Positions 24,879-33,138 of a DNA stretch of 43,488 bases are shown here, in pieces. This stretch comes from Clostridium sp. OM02-18AC. Lineage in GTDB: Bacteria; Bacillota; Clostridia; Lachnospirales; Lachnospiraceae. Positions within the stretch are counted from its first letter, which is position 1. The number at the start of each line of letters is the position of its first letter. The notes under the pieces were generated by a model that was given only the letters and a program-made list of their open reading frames with translations, was not told the DNA's origin and ran no database searches. The position numbers and the translations under genes are program-made. The stretch lies in assembly GCF_003481825.1 (NCBI RefSeq), contig NZ_QULW01000026.1, positions 1-43,488 on the forward strand, in the 5' to 3' direction.

Positions 24879-24941
24879 TGAAAAATCTCAAATCGTCTCA
24901 TAAGCCCCGTTTTTAAGCGTTTTTTGTGTTTCAGTCTCAAA

Positions 24942-24960
24942 TTTACCAAAGATTTACCAA
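24942..24960 (+). repeat. Candidate integrase arm sites at the left end of IME3
   Basis: TTTACCAA at 24942 and 24953, 11 bases apart and in the same direction, about 80 bases inside the CACGGCA core. The same octamer is paired at the right end (34431, 34443). Confidence 0.65.
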
Positions 24961-25015
24961 TATTTCTGGAGAGCCAGACTTGCAAAAAAATGAGCCAGAA
25001 TGAGGAGATTAAAAC

Positions 25016-25393
25016 ATGGGCGAATTGAAATCAAGAATAACGGAAAACGGAATTGATTATATCCTTGTTGGGGATTACTACATCCCAGACTTGAAACTGC
25101 CGGAGGAACACCGCCCCATTGGAAAGTATGGACGGCTACACCGGGAATATTTAAGAGAAGCCCACCCAGCCAGATTGAACACATTGACACTGACCGGGGA
25201 GTTATGGACATACCTTGCAGACCTGAACGAACAAGCACAGGAACGGTTAGCCACCATCATGGAGCAGATGAAAGCTGTCGAGGGCGTGACAGAGGAATTA
25301 AAGCGCACTTCTCAAATGGAATGGGTGCAGCGTTGCAATAACATTCACAACCGGGCAGAAGAAATTGTTTTGCATGAGATGATTTATTCATAA
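25016..25393 (+). CDS. tnpV: TnpV-family transposon-encoded protein
   Basis: The 125-residue protein carries the TnpV signature: GDYYIPDLKLPEEHRPIGKYG (residues 20-40) followed by HREYLREAHPARLNTLTLTGELW and the conserved end AEEIVLHEMIYS. TnpV occurs in Tn4451-type and other Clostridia mobile elements; its function is not known. ATG 25016 has GAGGAG upstream. It is the first gene inside the left end of IME3 and points away from the attachment core. Confidence 0.9.
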   Translation: MGELKSRITENGIDYILVGDYYIPDLKLPEEHRPIGKYGRLHREYLREAHPARLNTLTLTGELWTYLADLNEQAQERLATIMEQMKAVEGVTEELKRTSQMEWVQRCNNIHNRAEEIVLHEMIYS

Positions 25394-25439
25394 CGGTATG
25401 ATAGAATGATTACTGTTAAATTAGAATTGGGAGATGCCT

Positions 25440-26096
25440 ATGAACAAGTTTTTGAATGATATAAGGAGTGCCGAAAATCCTATATCTGGTAATAGAAAAA
25501 TTATAAATACCATAGCTGTATTGTTCCTTGGAATAGCTTTGGGGACTTTTTCAAAATTTTTGGATTTTCGTCAAACTGAACTGCCAAGTGTGCTTATGGC
25601 AATAGATGGGGCATTAGATGTTCATAATTTCCTTGGGCGTTTTGAAATTTGGGTATTGATTGCACTGTGTATTTCTATTTATAGTAATTCTGCAACAAGA
25701 GCAAGTGTTAATGTTTTTGCGTTTTTTGCTGGCATGGTTGCAAGTTACTATTTGTATTCAAACTATGTCGCAGGATTTTTCCCAAGAAGCTACGCTATGA
25801 TTTGGTTTGGCTTTACCATGATTTCTCCGTTCTTGGCATTTGTCTGTTGGTATGCGAAAGGAAAAAGCAGACCTGCATTTATGCTATCAGTATTGATTTT
25901 AGCAGTATTGTTTAACATGACTTTCGTATATGGATGGGGATATTTCGAAGCACGCTCTGTTTTAGAATTGATAGTCTTTATCATCGGACTTACTGTTTTG
26001 AGGAGGGACACATTGAAAAGTTCTGTGCTAATGGGAACAATTAGTATAGTTCTTGCAGTTTTACTTGATATGGTTATTCCATTTCATTTTGGATAA
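25440..26096 (+). CDS. Multi-pass membrane protein (DUF6518-like)
   Basis: The 218-residue protein has about six membrane segments, among them IINTIAVLFLGIALGTF (about 22-38), WVLIALCISIYS, VNVFAFFAGMVASYYLY, MIWFGFTMISPFLAFVCW, FMLSVLILAVLFNMTFVYGWGY and MGTISIVLAVLLDMVI. The length and layout fit a family of small uncharacterised membrane proteins; the DUF6518 label is tentative. GGGAG lies before ATG 25440 (an in-frame ATG at 25434 is too close to it). It is AT-rich compared with its neighbours and looks like cargo of IME3. Confidence 0.65.
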   Translation: MNKFLNDIRSAENPISGNRKIINTIAVLFLGIALGTFSKFLDFRQTELPSVLMAIDGALDVHNFLGRFEIWVLIALCISIYSNSATRASVNVFAFFAGMVASYYLYSNYVAGFFPRSYAMIWFGFTMISPFLAFVCWYAKGKSRPAFMLSVLILAVLFNMTFVYGWGYFEARSVLELIVFIIGLTVLRRDTLKSSVLMGTISIVLAVLLDMVIPFHFG

Positions 26097-26192
26097 ACAA
26101 CTTCCAGTGTCGTTCTAAAAATTCAACTGAATAATCCCAGCAAAAACCGCTGCTACATGGAAGCCAACAAACCATGCAACAGCGGTTTTTCT

Positions 26193-26999
26193 TTACCGTT
26201 TTTTCCTCTGGCTAATAGGCGTTCCCATTTTCTTTGATTTTTTGAGAATCCGAATCAGCCAGCGAAATTCTTCGTCTGACAGATTTTTATAGTTGATACC
26301 AAGCTGCTTGCAGTAAAGAACAACCAGCTTTTCATCCCGGCTGCCCTTGAAATTTTCGACCGCTTCCAGATTTTCTTTCAGTTCATTAGCAACGGTGGTC
26401 TGGGGTGCACTCTCGCTGTCCTTTTTATGGGCTTCCCGAATATCCCGGATAATGAGATTGAGGTCATCCAGAACCATGTGGCTGAAATATTCATCATCAC
26501 TGATATGGGCGGCTTGCAACACTTTCAAATGGGGGTCGTCTTCGCCAGGGCGATACCGTTCAATGATTTCATGCCGGACGGTATCGACAAGGGCGTTGAG
26601 GTTCTGAATCTGCATGGTGGCAATCCCATCCACATAAATCTCAATATCCGCAAGAAACTTGATAAAGTCCTTATGGGTGGCAAGTTCGCACAGCAGACGG
26701 TTGTTAATCCGACCGCTTTTCAGAAGTGCTACCATCTCATCACTCAAATGCAGCTCCCTTAATGGCGTGTTGATCTCCGCCCGGTTCTCTGTCCGGCAAA
26801 AGAGATAATCGAGGGACACCCCATAAAAATCTGCCAGCAGGATAAGGTTGCCATGATTGATTTCCTTATAGTCATCTTTTTCATAACTGCCAAGAGCCGA
26901 TTTTGAAATACCCGTTTGCTCAGCCAGTTCTTCCAGTTTTAATCCTTTGTTTAATCGTAAATCTTTTAGCCGTTCCTGTATTGTAGTAGCTCCGTTCAT
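26193..26999 (-). CDS. XRE-family repressor of IME3
   Basis: The 268-residue protein has an N-terminal helix-turn-helix (IQERLKDLRLNKGLKLEELAEQTGISKSALGSYE, about residues 7-40) and a long helical C-terminal part (about 90-268). ATG 26999 has AAGGGGG about 11 bases upstream; the earlier in-frame ATG at 27026 has no ribosome-binding site. Its promoter overlaps a 7-base palindrome at 27039, suggesting autoregulation. It is divergent from the replication and mobilization genes at 27483 and onward, and probably keeps IME3 silent. Confidence 0.85.
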   Translation of the reverse strand: MNGATTIQERLKDLRLNKGLKLEELAEQTGISKSALGSYEKDDYKEINHGNLILLADFYGVSLDYLFCRTENRAEINTPLRELHLSDEMVALLKSGRINNRLLCELATHKDFIKFLADIEIYVDGIATMQIQNLNALVDTVRHEIIERYRPGEDDPHLKVLQAAHISDDEYFSHMVLDDLNLIIRDIREAHKKDSESAPQTTVANELKENLEAVENFKGSRDEKLVVLYCKQLGINYKNLSDEEFRWLIRILKKSKKMGTPISQRKKR

Positions 27000-27038
27000 T
27001 GAAGCAGTTCCCCCTTCTGACAACATTTATAACCGTTG

Positions 27039-27060
27039 AATTGATTATACCATATCAATT
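27039..27060 (-). promoter_or_regulatory. Extended -10 promoter and operator of the IME3 repressor
   Basis: AATTGAT-8-ATCAATT is a perfect dyad. The minus strand reads TGGTATAAT within it, an extended -10. A repressor bound here would block its own promoter. Confidence 0.6.
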
Positions 27061-27482
27061 CCGCAATCGTGGAAATTTCTGATTTTTACCCCTAATTCCT
27101 ACTTTGTGGACATACGGCATAGGGCACAAAAATGTTCTATGATACAGGTAGTTCATCGATGGATTATTCCAATCGAATGACCAGCCTGTGTGGGATATGC
27201 TTCCCCGGCGATGTAGTGCCATGACTTTTGGCAGGGATGTGGAGGAACCCTGACCGAAACGAGCATACCAAAGGGAGCGATACGCCGCTGTGAGATTCAG
27301 GGGAGGAACGACACCGGGGAGAACTGGCGAACTGACACCGAAATGATACCGAAACACGACAATCGGATAGGGGGATAGTCTACCCTATCGCTGATAATTC
27401 GGGAGATTTTAAGCGGCTCTATGAGCGTAATTTTGCCGAAAATCGCCCCGAAACCATACACTAAAACGGGAGGAAGCGCAAT
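27061..27482. other. Divergent control region of IME3
   Basis: No supported gene. It contains a tandem direct repeat TGACACCGAAA-TGATACCGAAA (27333-27354) and a hairpin GATAGGG/CCCTATC (about 27365-27388). It lies between the repressor and the first rightward gene, so operators for the mobilization operon are likely here. Confidence 0.5.
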
Positions 27483-27671
27483 ATGCCGAGAATGAGCAAA
27501 AAGAGGAAGCTTGAGCTTTCCTTTTACCTCAATGACCGGGGGCGTGTCACTTACAACGAATTATGCCGGAAATGCCAGCACGGGTGCAGGCAGAGCTTCC
27601 GGGCGGTTGTGATTGACTGCCCCCGTTATTTATCCAAACGAGCAAAGAAAAAGGAGGAACACACCGAATGA
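27483..27671 (+). CDS. Small cysteine-containing conserved protein of IME3
   Basis: A 62-residue basic protein with the cysteine pattern CRKCQHGC...C (residues 28-47), which could hold a metal ion. The Shine-Dalgarno GGGAGG precedes the ATG. It overlaps the next start by four bases. I recognise it only as a small protein commonly found at the head of mobilization operons of Clostridia elements and assign no function. Confidence 0.7.
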   Translation: MPRMSKKRKLELSFYLNDRGRVTYNELCRKCQHGCRQSFRAVVIDCPRYLSKRAKKKEEHTE

Positions 27672-28009
27672 ATTTTGAATTTATGACGATAGACACACCA
27701 TTGCCGCCCTGTATGCCCTTTCCCAGAGCGTTGACAGGATTTCCAGTCAGCAGCACCGCAAAGGTCATGTACTGCCGGATGCTGGACGCTATGCTGTCCA
27801 AAGGGCAGGAGGACGAAAATGGAATCCTGTTTGTCTGCTTCCCTGTCACAGCCATTGCTACAGTCCTGTCCCGCAGCCCCATGACGGTCAAGCGTTCTTT
27901 GAATGAACTGGAAACCGCCGGGCTTATCATGCGGGTGCGTCAGGGCATTGGAGAACCAAACAGGATTTATGTGCTGATACCGGGAAAGGAGAACGCTGCC
28001 CTTGCCTGA
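27668..28009 (+). CDS. RepA N-terminal-like winged-helix protein
   Basis: The 113-residue protein resembles the N-terminal domain of RepA_N replication initiators. It has TGFPVSSTAKVMYCRMLDAML, then VTAIATVLSRSPMTVKRSLNELETAGLI (a winged helix, about residues 58-85), and the wing GEPNRIYVLIP. The usual C-terminal initiator domain is absent. ATG 27668 overlaps the preceding gene and follows AAAGGAGG. It could bind operon or origin sequences. An initiator role is uncertain because the element also has its own VapE-like helicase. Confidence 0.75.
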   Translation: MNFEFMTIDTPLPPCMPFPRALTGFPVSSTAKVMYCRMLDAMLSKGQEDENGILFVCFPVTAIATVLSRSPMTVKRSLNELETAGLIMRVRQGIGEPNRIYVLIPGKENAALA

Positions 28010-28298
28010 TACCTCAAAGCTGGAAAAGCTCAACCGGGAGTTGGAAAAAAGCGAAAAGAAACTGCGGAAAGCCATCAATGATGAAAAGGCGTTGCAGCAC
28101 CAGTTGAAGCAGCTTACCCGAAAGGAACGGACGCACCGGCTCTGTATCCGTGGCGGTATGCTGGAAAGTTTTCTGCAAGAGCCGGAACGCCTGACAGATG
28201 ATGATGTCAAGGTGTTGCTCAAAATCATTTTTCACAGGCAGGACACGCAGGAATTATTGAAAAAACTGCTGGAACGGAAGAAGCCAGAAACCCCTTAG
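28002..28298 (+). CDS. DUF3847-family mobilization-linked protein (IME3)
   Basis: A 98-residue protein with an N-terminal coiled coil and the signature RTHRLCIRGG (about residues 43-52), shared with the IME2 protein at 19489. The start is TTG 28002, with AAAGGAG about ten bases upstream, and it overlaps the previous stop. The oriT lies immediately downstream, so it may cooperate with the relaxase at that site. Confidence 0.85.
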   Translation: MPDTSKLEKLNRELEKSEKKLRKAINDEKALQHQLKQLTRKERTHRLCIRGGMLESFLQEPERLTDDDVKVLLKIIFHRQDTQELLKKLLERKKPETP

Positions 28299-28299
28299 T

Positions 28300-28357
28300 T
28301 TACTAAGGGCGCAATTATACACCACCCAGAGGTTGGTGCATTGCGTTCTCCGAAGGC
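28300..28357 (+). other. MOBQ-type oriT of IME3
   Basis: CTAAGGGCGCAATT (28303-28316), then an inverted repeat TACACCACC (28318-28326) / GGTTGGTGCA (28331-28340), then TGCGTTCTCCGAAGG (28342-28356). Order and spacing equal those of the IME2 oriT. GCGCCCTTAG on the minus strand is the RSF1010-type nick region. Confidence 0.87.
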
Positions 28358-28615
28358 TCCTCGCCGGAGGGCTGTGATTTTCCGCAGTCATGGTCTGCTC
28401 CAAATCATACAGGGGACGCTACGCTTCCCCTGCGCTGGCTACCACCAGCTACCCTTTTGTGGACTTGCCATCTGGGGACACCTTGCGTTGCAAGCTGTTC
28501 CCAGCCGACAAGTTTGAAGTTATAAGTGGATTTTTGCGAAGCTGTATGATATTATTATTTTATAACGCTTTGAAAATTCGTGGATTACTTAACAAATTAG
28601 AAGGAGGTATTTTAT
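28358..28615. other. oriT-proximal non-coding stretch and AT-rich junction
   Basis: GC-rich non-coding sequence of the kind that follows such oriTs runs to about 28505. The base composition then changes sharply to AT-rich, carrying the upstream region of the orphan gene at 28616. No gene is supported. Confidence 0.5.
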
Positions 28616-28837
28616 ATGTTTAAAAAAGCTTTTTGGGTTCCTTATGAGGATAGTGCCAATTACCCAACTCTTGCAAAAACTATGGAAGCAATTTCAAAGT
28701 ATTGTGAAGAAAATGGTAAGTCTTATACATTTATTAACGATGACGAAGTGGAGATAAATGGAAAAAGATATGAAATATATAGGGGCTACGAAAATGGTAG
28801 TAGGGGAAATTACGGCATAAAATGTAAAGAAAAATAA
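28616..28837 (+). CDS. AT-rich orphan gene between oriT and relaxase
   Basis: A 73-residue protein of unknown function (MFKKAFWVPYEDSANYPTLAKTM...YGIKCKEK), with aromatic residues and a mixed alpha/beta look. It has a strong Shine-Dalgarno, GAAGGAGG, eight bases before the ATG. Its codons are far more AT-rich than the genes around it and it interrupts the otherwise conserved oriT-relaxase spacing, so it was probably inserted recently. Genes at this place enter the recipient first in some transfer systems, so an early protective role is possible but only a guess. Confidence 0.65.
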   Translation: MFKKAFWVPYEDSANYPTLAKTMEAISKYCEENGKSYTFINDDEVEINGKRYEIYRGYENGSRGNYGIKCKEK

Positions 28838-29021
28838 ATCCAGTTTGTTATTCTACACACATCGGGTCAACTTGTCCCGAACTTTCACAACTAAATACCC
28901 GCCGCTTACACAGCGGCACACCGAGCAGGAAATCTGAAAAAGGTCTCCTGCTTTTTTTCTGCCCAAAATGAGGTGGTAAAACGCCACCCCATCCACCAAG
29001 CATAGAAAGGAGGGATACGAA

Positions 29022-30602
29022 ATGCCCTGTCCACACAACGAAATCTCGATTGTTCAGCGTAGCCAACAGCAGTCTGCGGTTGCCGCCGCTGCCTACCAGA
29101 GCGGCGAAAAGCTGTTCTGTGAATACGACCAAGAAGTGAAGCACTACCCAGAAAAGCGAGGTATCGTCCACAATGAAATCCTGCTCCCGGCAAATGCCCC
29201 GCCGGAGTATGCAGACCGCAATACTTTATGGAACGCCGCCGAAGCTGTGGAGAAACAATGGAACTCCCAGCTTGCAAGGCGGTGGGTGCTTACCATTCCC
29301 AGAGAGATACCGCCTGACCAGTACGCTGTCCTTGTCCGGGAGTTCTGCCAGCAACAGTTTGTTTCCAAAGGCATGATTGCTGACTTTGCCATCCATGACA
29401 CCCACCCGCCGGGACACAATCCTCACGCCCATGTCCTGCTCACTATGAGGGCAATGGACGAACATGGGAAATGGCTTTCCAAGAGCCGCAAGGTTTATGA
29501 CCTTGACGAGAACGGGGAACGGATAAAGCTGCCATCCGGCAGGTGGAAAAGCCACAAGGAGGATACGGTGGACTGGAACGACCAGAAGTATTGTGAAATC
29601 TGGCGGCATGAATGGGAGGTCATCCAGAACCGCTATCTGGAAGCCAATGATCGCCCGGAGCGTGTGGACTTGCGTTCCTATGCCAGACAGGGGCTTGATA
29701 TTATCCCTACTGTCCATGAGGGTGCTGCTGTCCGGCAGATGGAAAAGCGAGGTATCCAGACGAATATCGGCAACCTGAACCGGGAAATCAGAGCCGCCAA
29801 CCGCCTGATGAAGTCCATCCGGCAGCTTATCCAAAACCTCAAAGGCTGGATTACCGAGCTGGGAGAAAAACGGAAAGAACTGCTTGCACAAAAGGCGGCG
29901 GAGGAAGCGACACTTCTTCCCAATCTACTGATGAAATATATGGAGATACGAAAGGAAGAACGGAAGGACTGGACGAGGGCTGGACAAAATCGGGGGACTT
30001 CACAGGACTTAAAGGCAGTCAGCGAAGCCCTGTCCTATCTCCGGCAAAAGGGGCTTTCCACTGTGGAGGACTTGGAAGCCTTTCTGGAATCTTCCGGGAA
30101 ATCAGCCGCAGATTACCGCAGTCAGATGAAGCCAAAGGAAGCCCGAAGCAAAGTGATTGACGGACTGCTTTCTGCCCGGACAGACTGCAAGGAATGTAAG
30201 CCTGTCTATGAGAAGTACCAGAAGATATTTTTTAAGAAAACAAAGGAGAAATTCAACCAGGAACACCCGGAGGTTGCCCGGTATGCGAAAGCCGCCGCCT
30301 ACCTTGCCAAGCACCCGGACGATAAGGACAGCACCCAAAAGAAGCTGCAAGAGGAGCAGGAAACGCTTCTGGAAGAAATTGCAGCCCTGAAAACACCTCT
30401 GATCGAGGTACAGGCTGATTTGAAGAAGCTGCGGGACATCCGCTACTGGGTACGGAAAGCCACACCCGGCACAGAGGAAAGCAAAGAGCCGCCCAGGAAG
30501 CAGCCCATCAAGGAAGTCTTGCAGGATAAGGCAGACGAGAAAAAAGCACAAAGAACCGCCCCGGCACAGGCGAAACACAGACAACAGGATATGGAACTTT
30601 AA
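29022..30602 (+). CDS. MobA/MobL-type (MOBQ) relaxase (IME3)
   Basis: A 526-residue intact relaxase. The nuclease domain (about 1-250) has ISIVQRSQQQSAVAAAAYQSGEK, the metal-binding HAH (H135, H137 in NPHAHVLLTMR) and LRSYARQGLDIIPTVHEGAAV. The C-terminal half is a long lysine/glutamate-rich coiled region. It should nick the oriT at 28300 and lead transfer through a helper conjugation system. The Shine-Dalgarno AAGGAGGG precedes the ATG. It is followed by primase and helicase genes, an order close to that of IME2. Confidence 0.93.
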   Translation: MPCPHNEISIVQRSQQQSAVAAAAYQSGEKLFCEYDQEVKHYPEKRGIVHNEILLPANAPPEYADRNTLWNAAEAVEKQWNSQLARRWVLTIPREIPPDQYAVLVREFCQQQFVSKGMIADFAIHDTHPPGHNPHAHVLLTMRAMDEHGKWLSKSRKVYDLDENGERIKLPSGRWKSHKEDTVDWNDQKYCEIWRHEWEVIQNRYLEANDRPERVDLRSYARQGLDIIPTVHEGAAVRQMEKRGIQTNIGNLNREIRAANRLMKSIRQLIQNLKGWITELGEKRKELLAQKAAEEATLLPNLLMKYMEIRKEERKDWTRAGQNRGTSQDLKAVSEALSYLRQKGLSTVEDLEAFLESSGKSAADYRSQMKPKEARSKVIDGLLSARTDCKECKPVYEKYQKIFFKKTKEKFNQEHPEVARYAKAAAYLAKHPDDKDSTQKKLQEEQETLLEEIAALKTPLIEVQADLKKLRDIRYWVRKATPGTEESKEPPRKQPIKEVLQDKADEKKAQRTAPAQAKHRQQDMEL

Positions 30603-30668
30603 CAGGCACTTGCCATTTTCAATCAGAGAATGTCAGGTGTTTTTTTCTTTTTTCAAGGAGGGATAGAT

Positions 30669-31313
30669 TTGAATGTATTTGAAGCTGTGAAGCAGTCCGT
30701 CACAACCAGACAGGCTGCGGAGCATTATGGAATCCATGTAGGGCGGAACGGGATGGCTTGCTGCCCGTTCCATCATGATAAAACCCCAAGCATGAAGCTG
30801 GATCGGCGTTACCACTGCTTCGGCTGCGGTGCGGATGGGGATGTGATTGATTTTGCCGCCGCCCTGTATGGGCTGGGAAAGAAAGAAGCCGCCGTACAGC
30901 TGGCACAGGACTTCGGGCTTTCCTATGAGGACTGGAAACCGCCGGGAAAAGCAAAAAAGCCCAAGCCCCGGCAGAAATCCCCGGAGGAACAGTTTCAGGA
31001 AGCAAAAAACCGCTGCTTCCGTATTCTTGCCGATTATCTCCACCTACTCCGAGTGTGGAGAAAGGAATATGCCCCGCACTCCCCGGAGGAAGTCTTTCAT
31101 CCCCGGTTTGTGGAAGCCTTACAGAAGCAAGACCATGTGGAATATCTGCTGGATGTGCTGCTGTTCGGGGAAACAGAGGAAAAAGCGGCTTTGATTACGG
31201 AATACGGAAAGGATGTGATACAGCTTGAACAGCGAATGGCAGAGCTTGCAGCCGCAGACGCAGCAAGAACTAAAAAACACCATGAACGCCATGCAGCCGC
31301 CCCAGAGCATTGA
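30669..31313 (+). CDS. CHC2 zinc-finger primase-like protein
   Basis: The 214-residue protein has a DnaG-type zinc-binding domain. The cysteines and histidine are in CCPFHHDKTPSM and YHCFGCGADGDVIDF (about residues 30-62, counted from TTG 30669). The Toprim catalytic domain of full primases is missing; the rest is helical and charged. TTG 30669 is chosen because AAGGAGG lies six bases upstream. It overlaps the VapE-like gene by 89 bases, which suggests tight coupling. The two together would form a split primase-helicase. Confidence 0.83.
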   Translation: MNVFEAVKQSVTTRQAAEHYGIHVGRNGMACCPFHHDKTPSMKLDRRYHCFGCGADGDVIDFAAALYGLGKKEAAVQLAQDFGLSYEDWKPPGKAKKPKPRQKSPEEQFQEAKNRCFRILADYLHLLRVWRKEYAPHSPEEVFHPRFVEALQKQDHVEYLLDVLLFGETEEKAALITEYGKDVIQLEQRMAELAAADAARTKKHHERHAAAPEH

Positions 31314-32619
31314 GGAAATCAAGGCGGGGCTGGAAACCACCGAGAAAGGCGGTGTCCGTCAGAGCATACGGAACTGCCTGACCGTATTCCAGCGTGACCC
31401 GCTGCTTTCCGGGGCTATCGCATACAACATCCTGACCGACCGCAAGGACATCATAAAGCCCATCGGCTTCCACAGGGACAGCACCGCCTTAAACGATACG
31501 GACATGAAATATCTGCTTCTCTATCTGGAAGAAACCTACGGGCTTACCAATGAGAAAAAGATTGATAACGCCATCGGGATTGTGGCGAATGAAAACAAGT
31601 ACCACCCCATCCGGGATTATTTAAGTTCCCTTGTGTGGGACGGGACAGAGCGAATCCGCTTCTGCCTACGGCACTTTCTGGGAGCTGACGCAGATGATTA
31701 CACCTATGAAGCGTTGAAGCTGTTCCTGATGGGCGCTATCTCACGAGCCTTTCAGCCGGGGTGCAAGTTTGAAATCATGCTCTGTCTGGTCGGAGGTCAG
31801 GGGGCTGGCAAGTCCACCTTCTTCCGTCTGCTGGCAGTCCGGGACGAGTGGTTCTCCGATGATTTGCGGAAGCTGGACGATGACAATGTGTACCGTAAGC
31901 TGCAAGGTCACTGGATTATCGAAATGTCGGAAATGATGGCAACCGCCAACGCCAAGAGCATTGAGGAAATCAAGTCGTTTTTAAGCCGGCAGAAAGAGGT
32001 TTACAAGATACCCTATGAAACCCACCCGGCAGACCGCCCCCGTCAGTGCGTGTTTGGCGGCACTTCCAATGCCCTTGACTTCCTGCCCCTTGACCGTTCA
32101 GGCAACCGCCGTTTTATCCCGGTCATGGTGTACCCGGAGCAGGCGGAGGTTCACATTTTGGAGGACGAAGCCGCTTCCAGAGCCTATATCGAGCAGATGT
32201 GGGCAGAAGCTATGGAGATTTACCGAAGCGGCAGGTTCAAGCTGGCTTTCAGCCCCACCATGCAGCGGTATCTCAAAGAACACCAGCGGGATTTTATGCC
32301 GGAGGACACCAAAGCCGGAATGATACAGGCGTATCTTGATAAGTACACCGGGAGCATGGTCTGTTCCAAGCAGCTTTACAAGGAAGCCTTGAACCACACC
32401 TTTGACGAGCCGAAGCAATGGGAAATCCGGGAAATCAACGAGATTATGAACCAGTGCATTACCGGCTGGCGGTACTTCCCGAACCCAAGAATGTTTTCCG
32501 AATATGGCAGACAAAAGGGCTGGGAGCGTGAAAACCCGGCAACGGACTCCAGCAACCCGTCTGAAAAAACGATGGACGGTTTTGTGGAGGTCACAGAACA
32601 GATGGAGCTTCCATTCTGA
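31225..32619 (+). CDS. VapE-like (virulence-associated E) replicative helicase
   Basis: The 464-residue protein is a VapE-family superfamily 3-like ATPase. It has Walker A GGQGAGKST (about residues 192-200), a Walker B-like stretch WIIEMSEM and sensor residues around FGGTSNALDFLPLDRSGNRRF. Such proteins are replication helicases of phages, satellites (SaPI) and small integrative elements. The start is TTG 31225 or, less likely, ATG 31282. A set of GTTGC iterons flanking an AT-rich stretch lies directly behind it, as in SaPI replicons, so it probably replicates the excised IME3. Confidence 0.88.
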   Translation: MNSEWQSLQPQTQQELKNTMNAMQPPQSIEEIKAGLETTEKGGVRQSIRNCLTVFQRDPLLSGAIAYNILTDRKDIIKPIGFHRDSTALNDTDMKYLLLYLEETYGLTNEKKIDNAIGIVANENKYHPIRDYLSSLVWDGTERIRFCLRHFLGADADDYTYEALKLFLMGAISRAFQPGCKFEIMLCLVGGQGAGKSTFFRLLAVRDEWFSDDLRKLDDDNVYRKLQGHWIIEMSEMMATANAKSIEEIKSFLSRQKEVYKIPYETHPADRPRQCVFGGTSNALDFLPLDRSGNRRFIPVMVYPEQAEVHILEDEAASRAYIEQMWAEAMEIYRSGRFKLAFSPTMQRYLKEHQRDFMPEDTKAGMIQAYLDKYTGSMVCSKQLYKEALNHTFDEPKQWEIREINEIMNQCITGWRYFPNPRMFSEYGRQKGWERENPATDSSNPSEKTMDGFVEVTEQMELPF

Positions 32620-32627
32620 AAATGACA

Positions 32628-32816
32628 GCCCGTTGCATCCCCTGTTGCTATCCCGTTGTCAAGCCGGTTGCCGGGGAAAACCCCGAAACTATCAGCTTTT
32701 CTCCCTTATAACAACCAAAACAACAGAAAAATAAAAGAAAAGTATAAATAGTAAGTAGTGCCAGATTGAGATTGTTTGCAAGGTCTTTTGAAGCCCGTTG
32801 CCGGACTTCGTTGCCG
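32628..32816. other. Candidate iteron-type replication origin of IME3
   Basis: GTTGC or GTTGT, mostly within CCGTTGC, occurs at 32632, 32644, 32655 and 32667 (11-12 base steps), then again at 32797 and 32810. In between lies a strongly AT-rich stretch (about 32695-32780). Iterons on both sides of a meltable AT-rich block behind the helicase gene is the layout of SaPI origins. A CCGGGG/CCCCG hairpin adjoins the left set. Confidence 0.65.
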
Positions 32817-32860
32817 ACACCCTCTGTCTGGCTATTTTCATGTATGGAGGATAACTGCCT

Positions 32861-33094
32861 ATGGCGAATAATAAGATGAATATTGAAGGAAAAAATTACT
32901 CGGATGTTCCGGTGTGGCGTAGATATACGCTTACCATTGAGGAAGCAGCCAGATATTATCATATCGGCGAAGGAAAATTGAGAACGCTTATTGACACACA
33001 TCCCAATGAGGATTTTTATGTGATGAACGGCAATCGTGCCCTCATTAAGCGTGAGAAATTTGAGAGGTATCTGGATCAGGCTACTGCTGTGTAA
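32861..33094 (+). CDS. Excisionase (Tn916 Xis-like), IME3
   Basis: A 77-residue protein with one winged-helix Xis domain (YTLTIEEAARYYHIGEGKLRTLIDTHPNEDF...ALIKREKFERYLDQ). The start follows GGAGG. It lies between the candidate origin and the integrase. It likely binds the right end of IME3 and biases the integrase towards excision. Its IME2 relative is at 23259. Confidence 0.88.
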   Translation: MANNKMNIEGKNYSDVPVWRRYTLTIEEAARYYHIGEGKLRTLIDTHPNEDFYVMNGNRALIKREKFERYLDQATAV

Positions 33095-33138
33095 ACAGAG
33101 CTGACAGATTTACCGATTTCACATGATATAACTATGCG

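Noticed and set aside
28390..28623. A 77-codon open frame between oriT and the orphan gene
   Set aside because: It spans the GC-rich to AT-rich junction, lacks a Shine-Dalgarno and overlaps non-coding oriT-proximal sequence.
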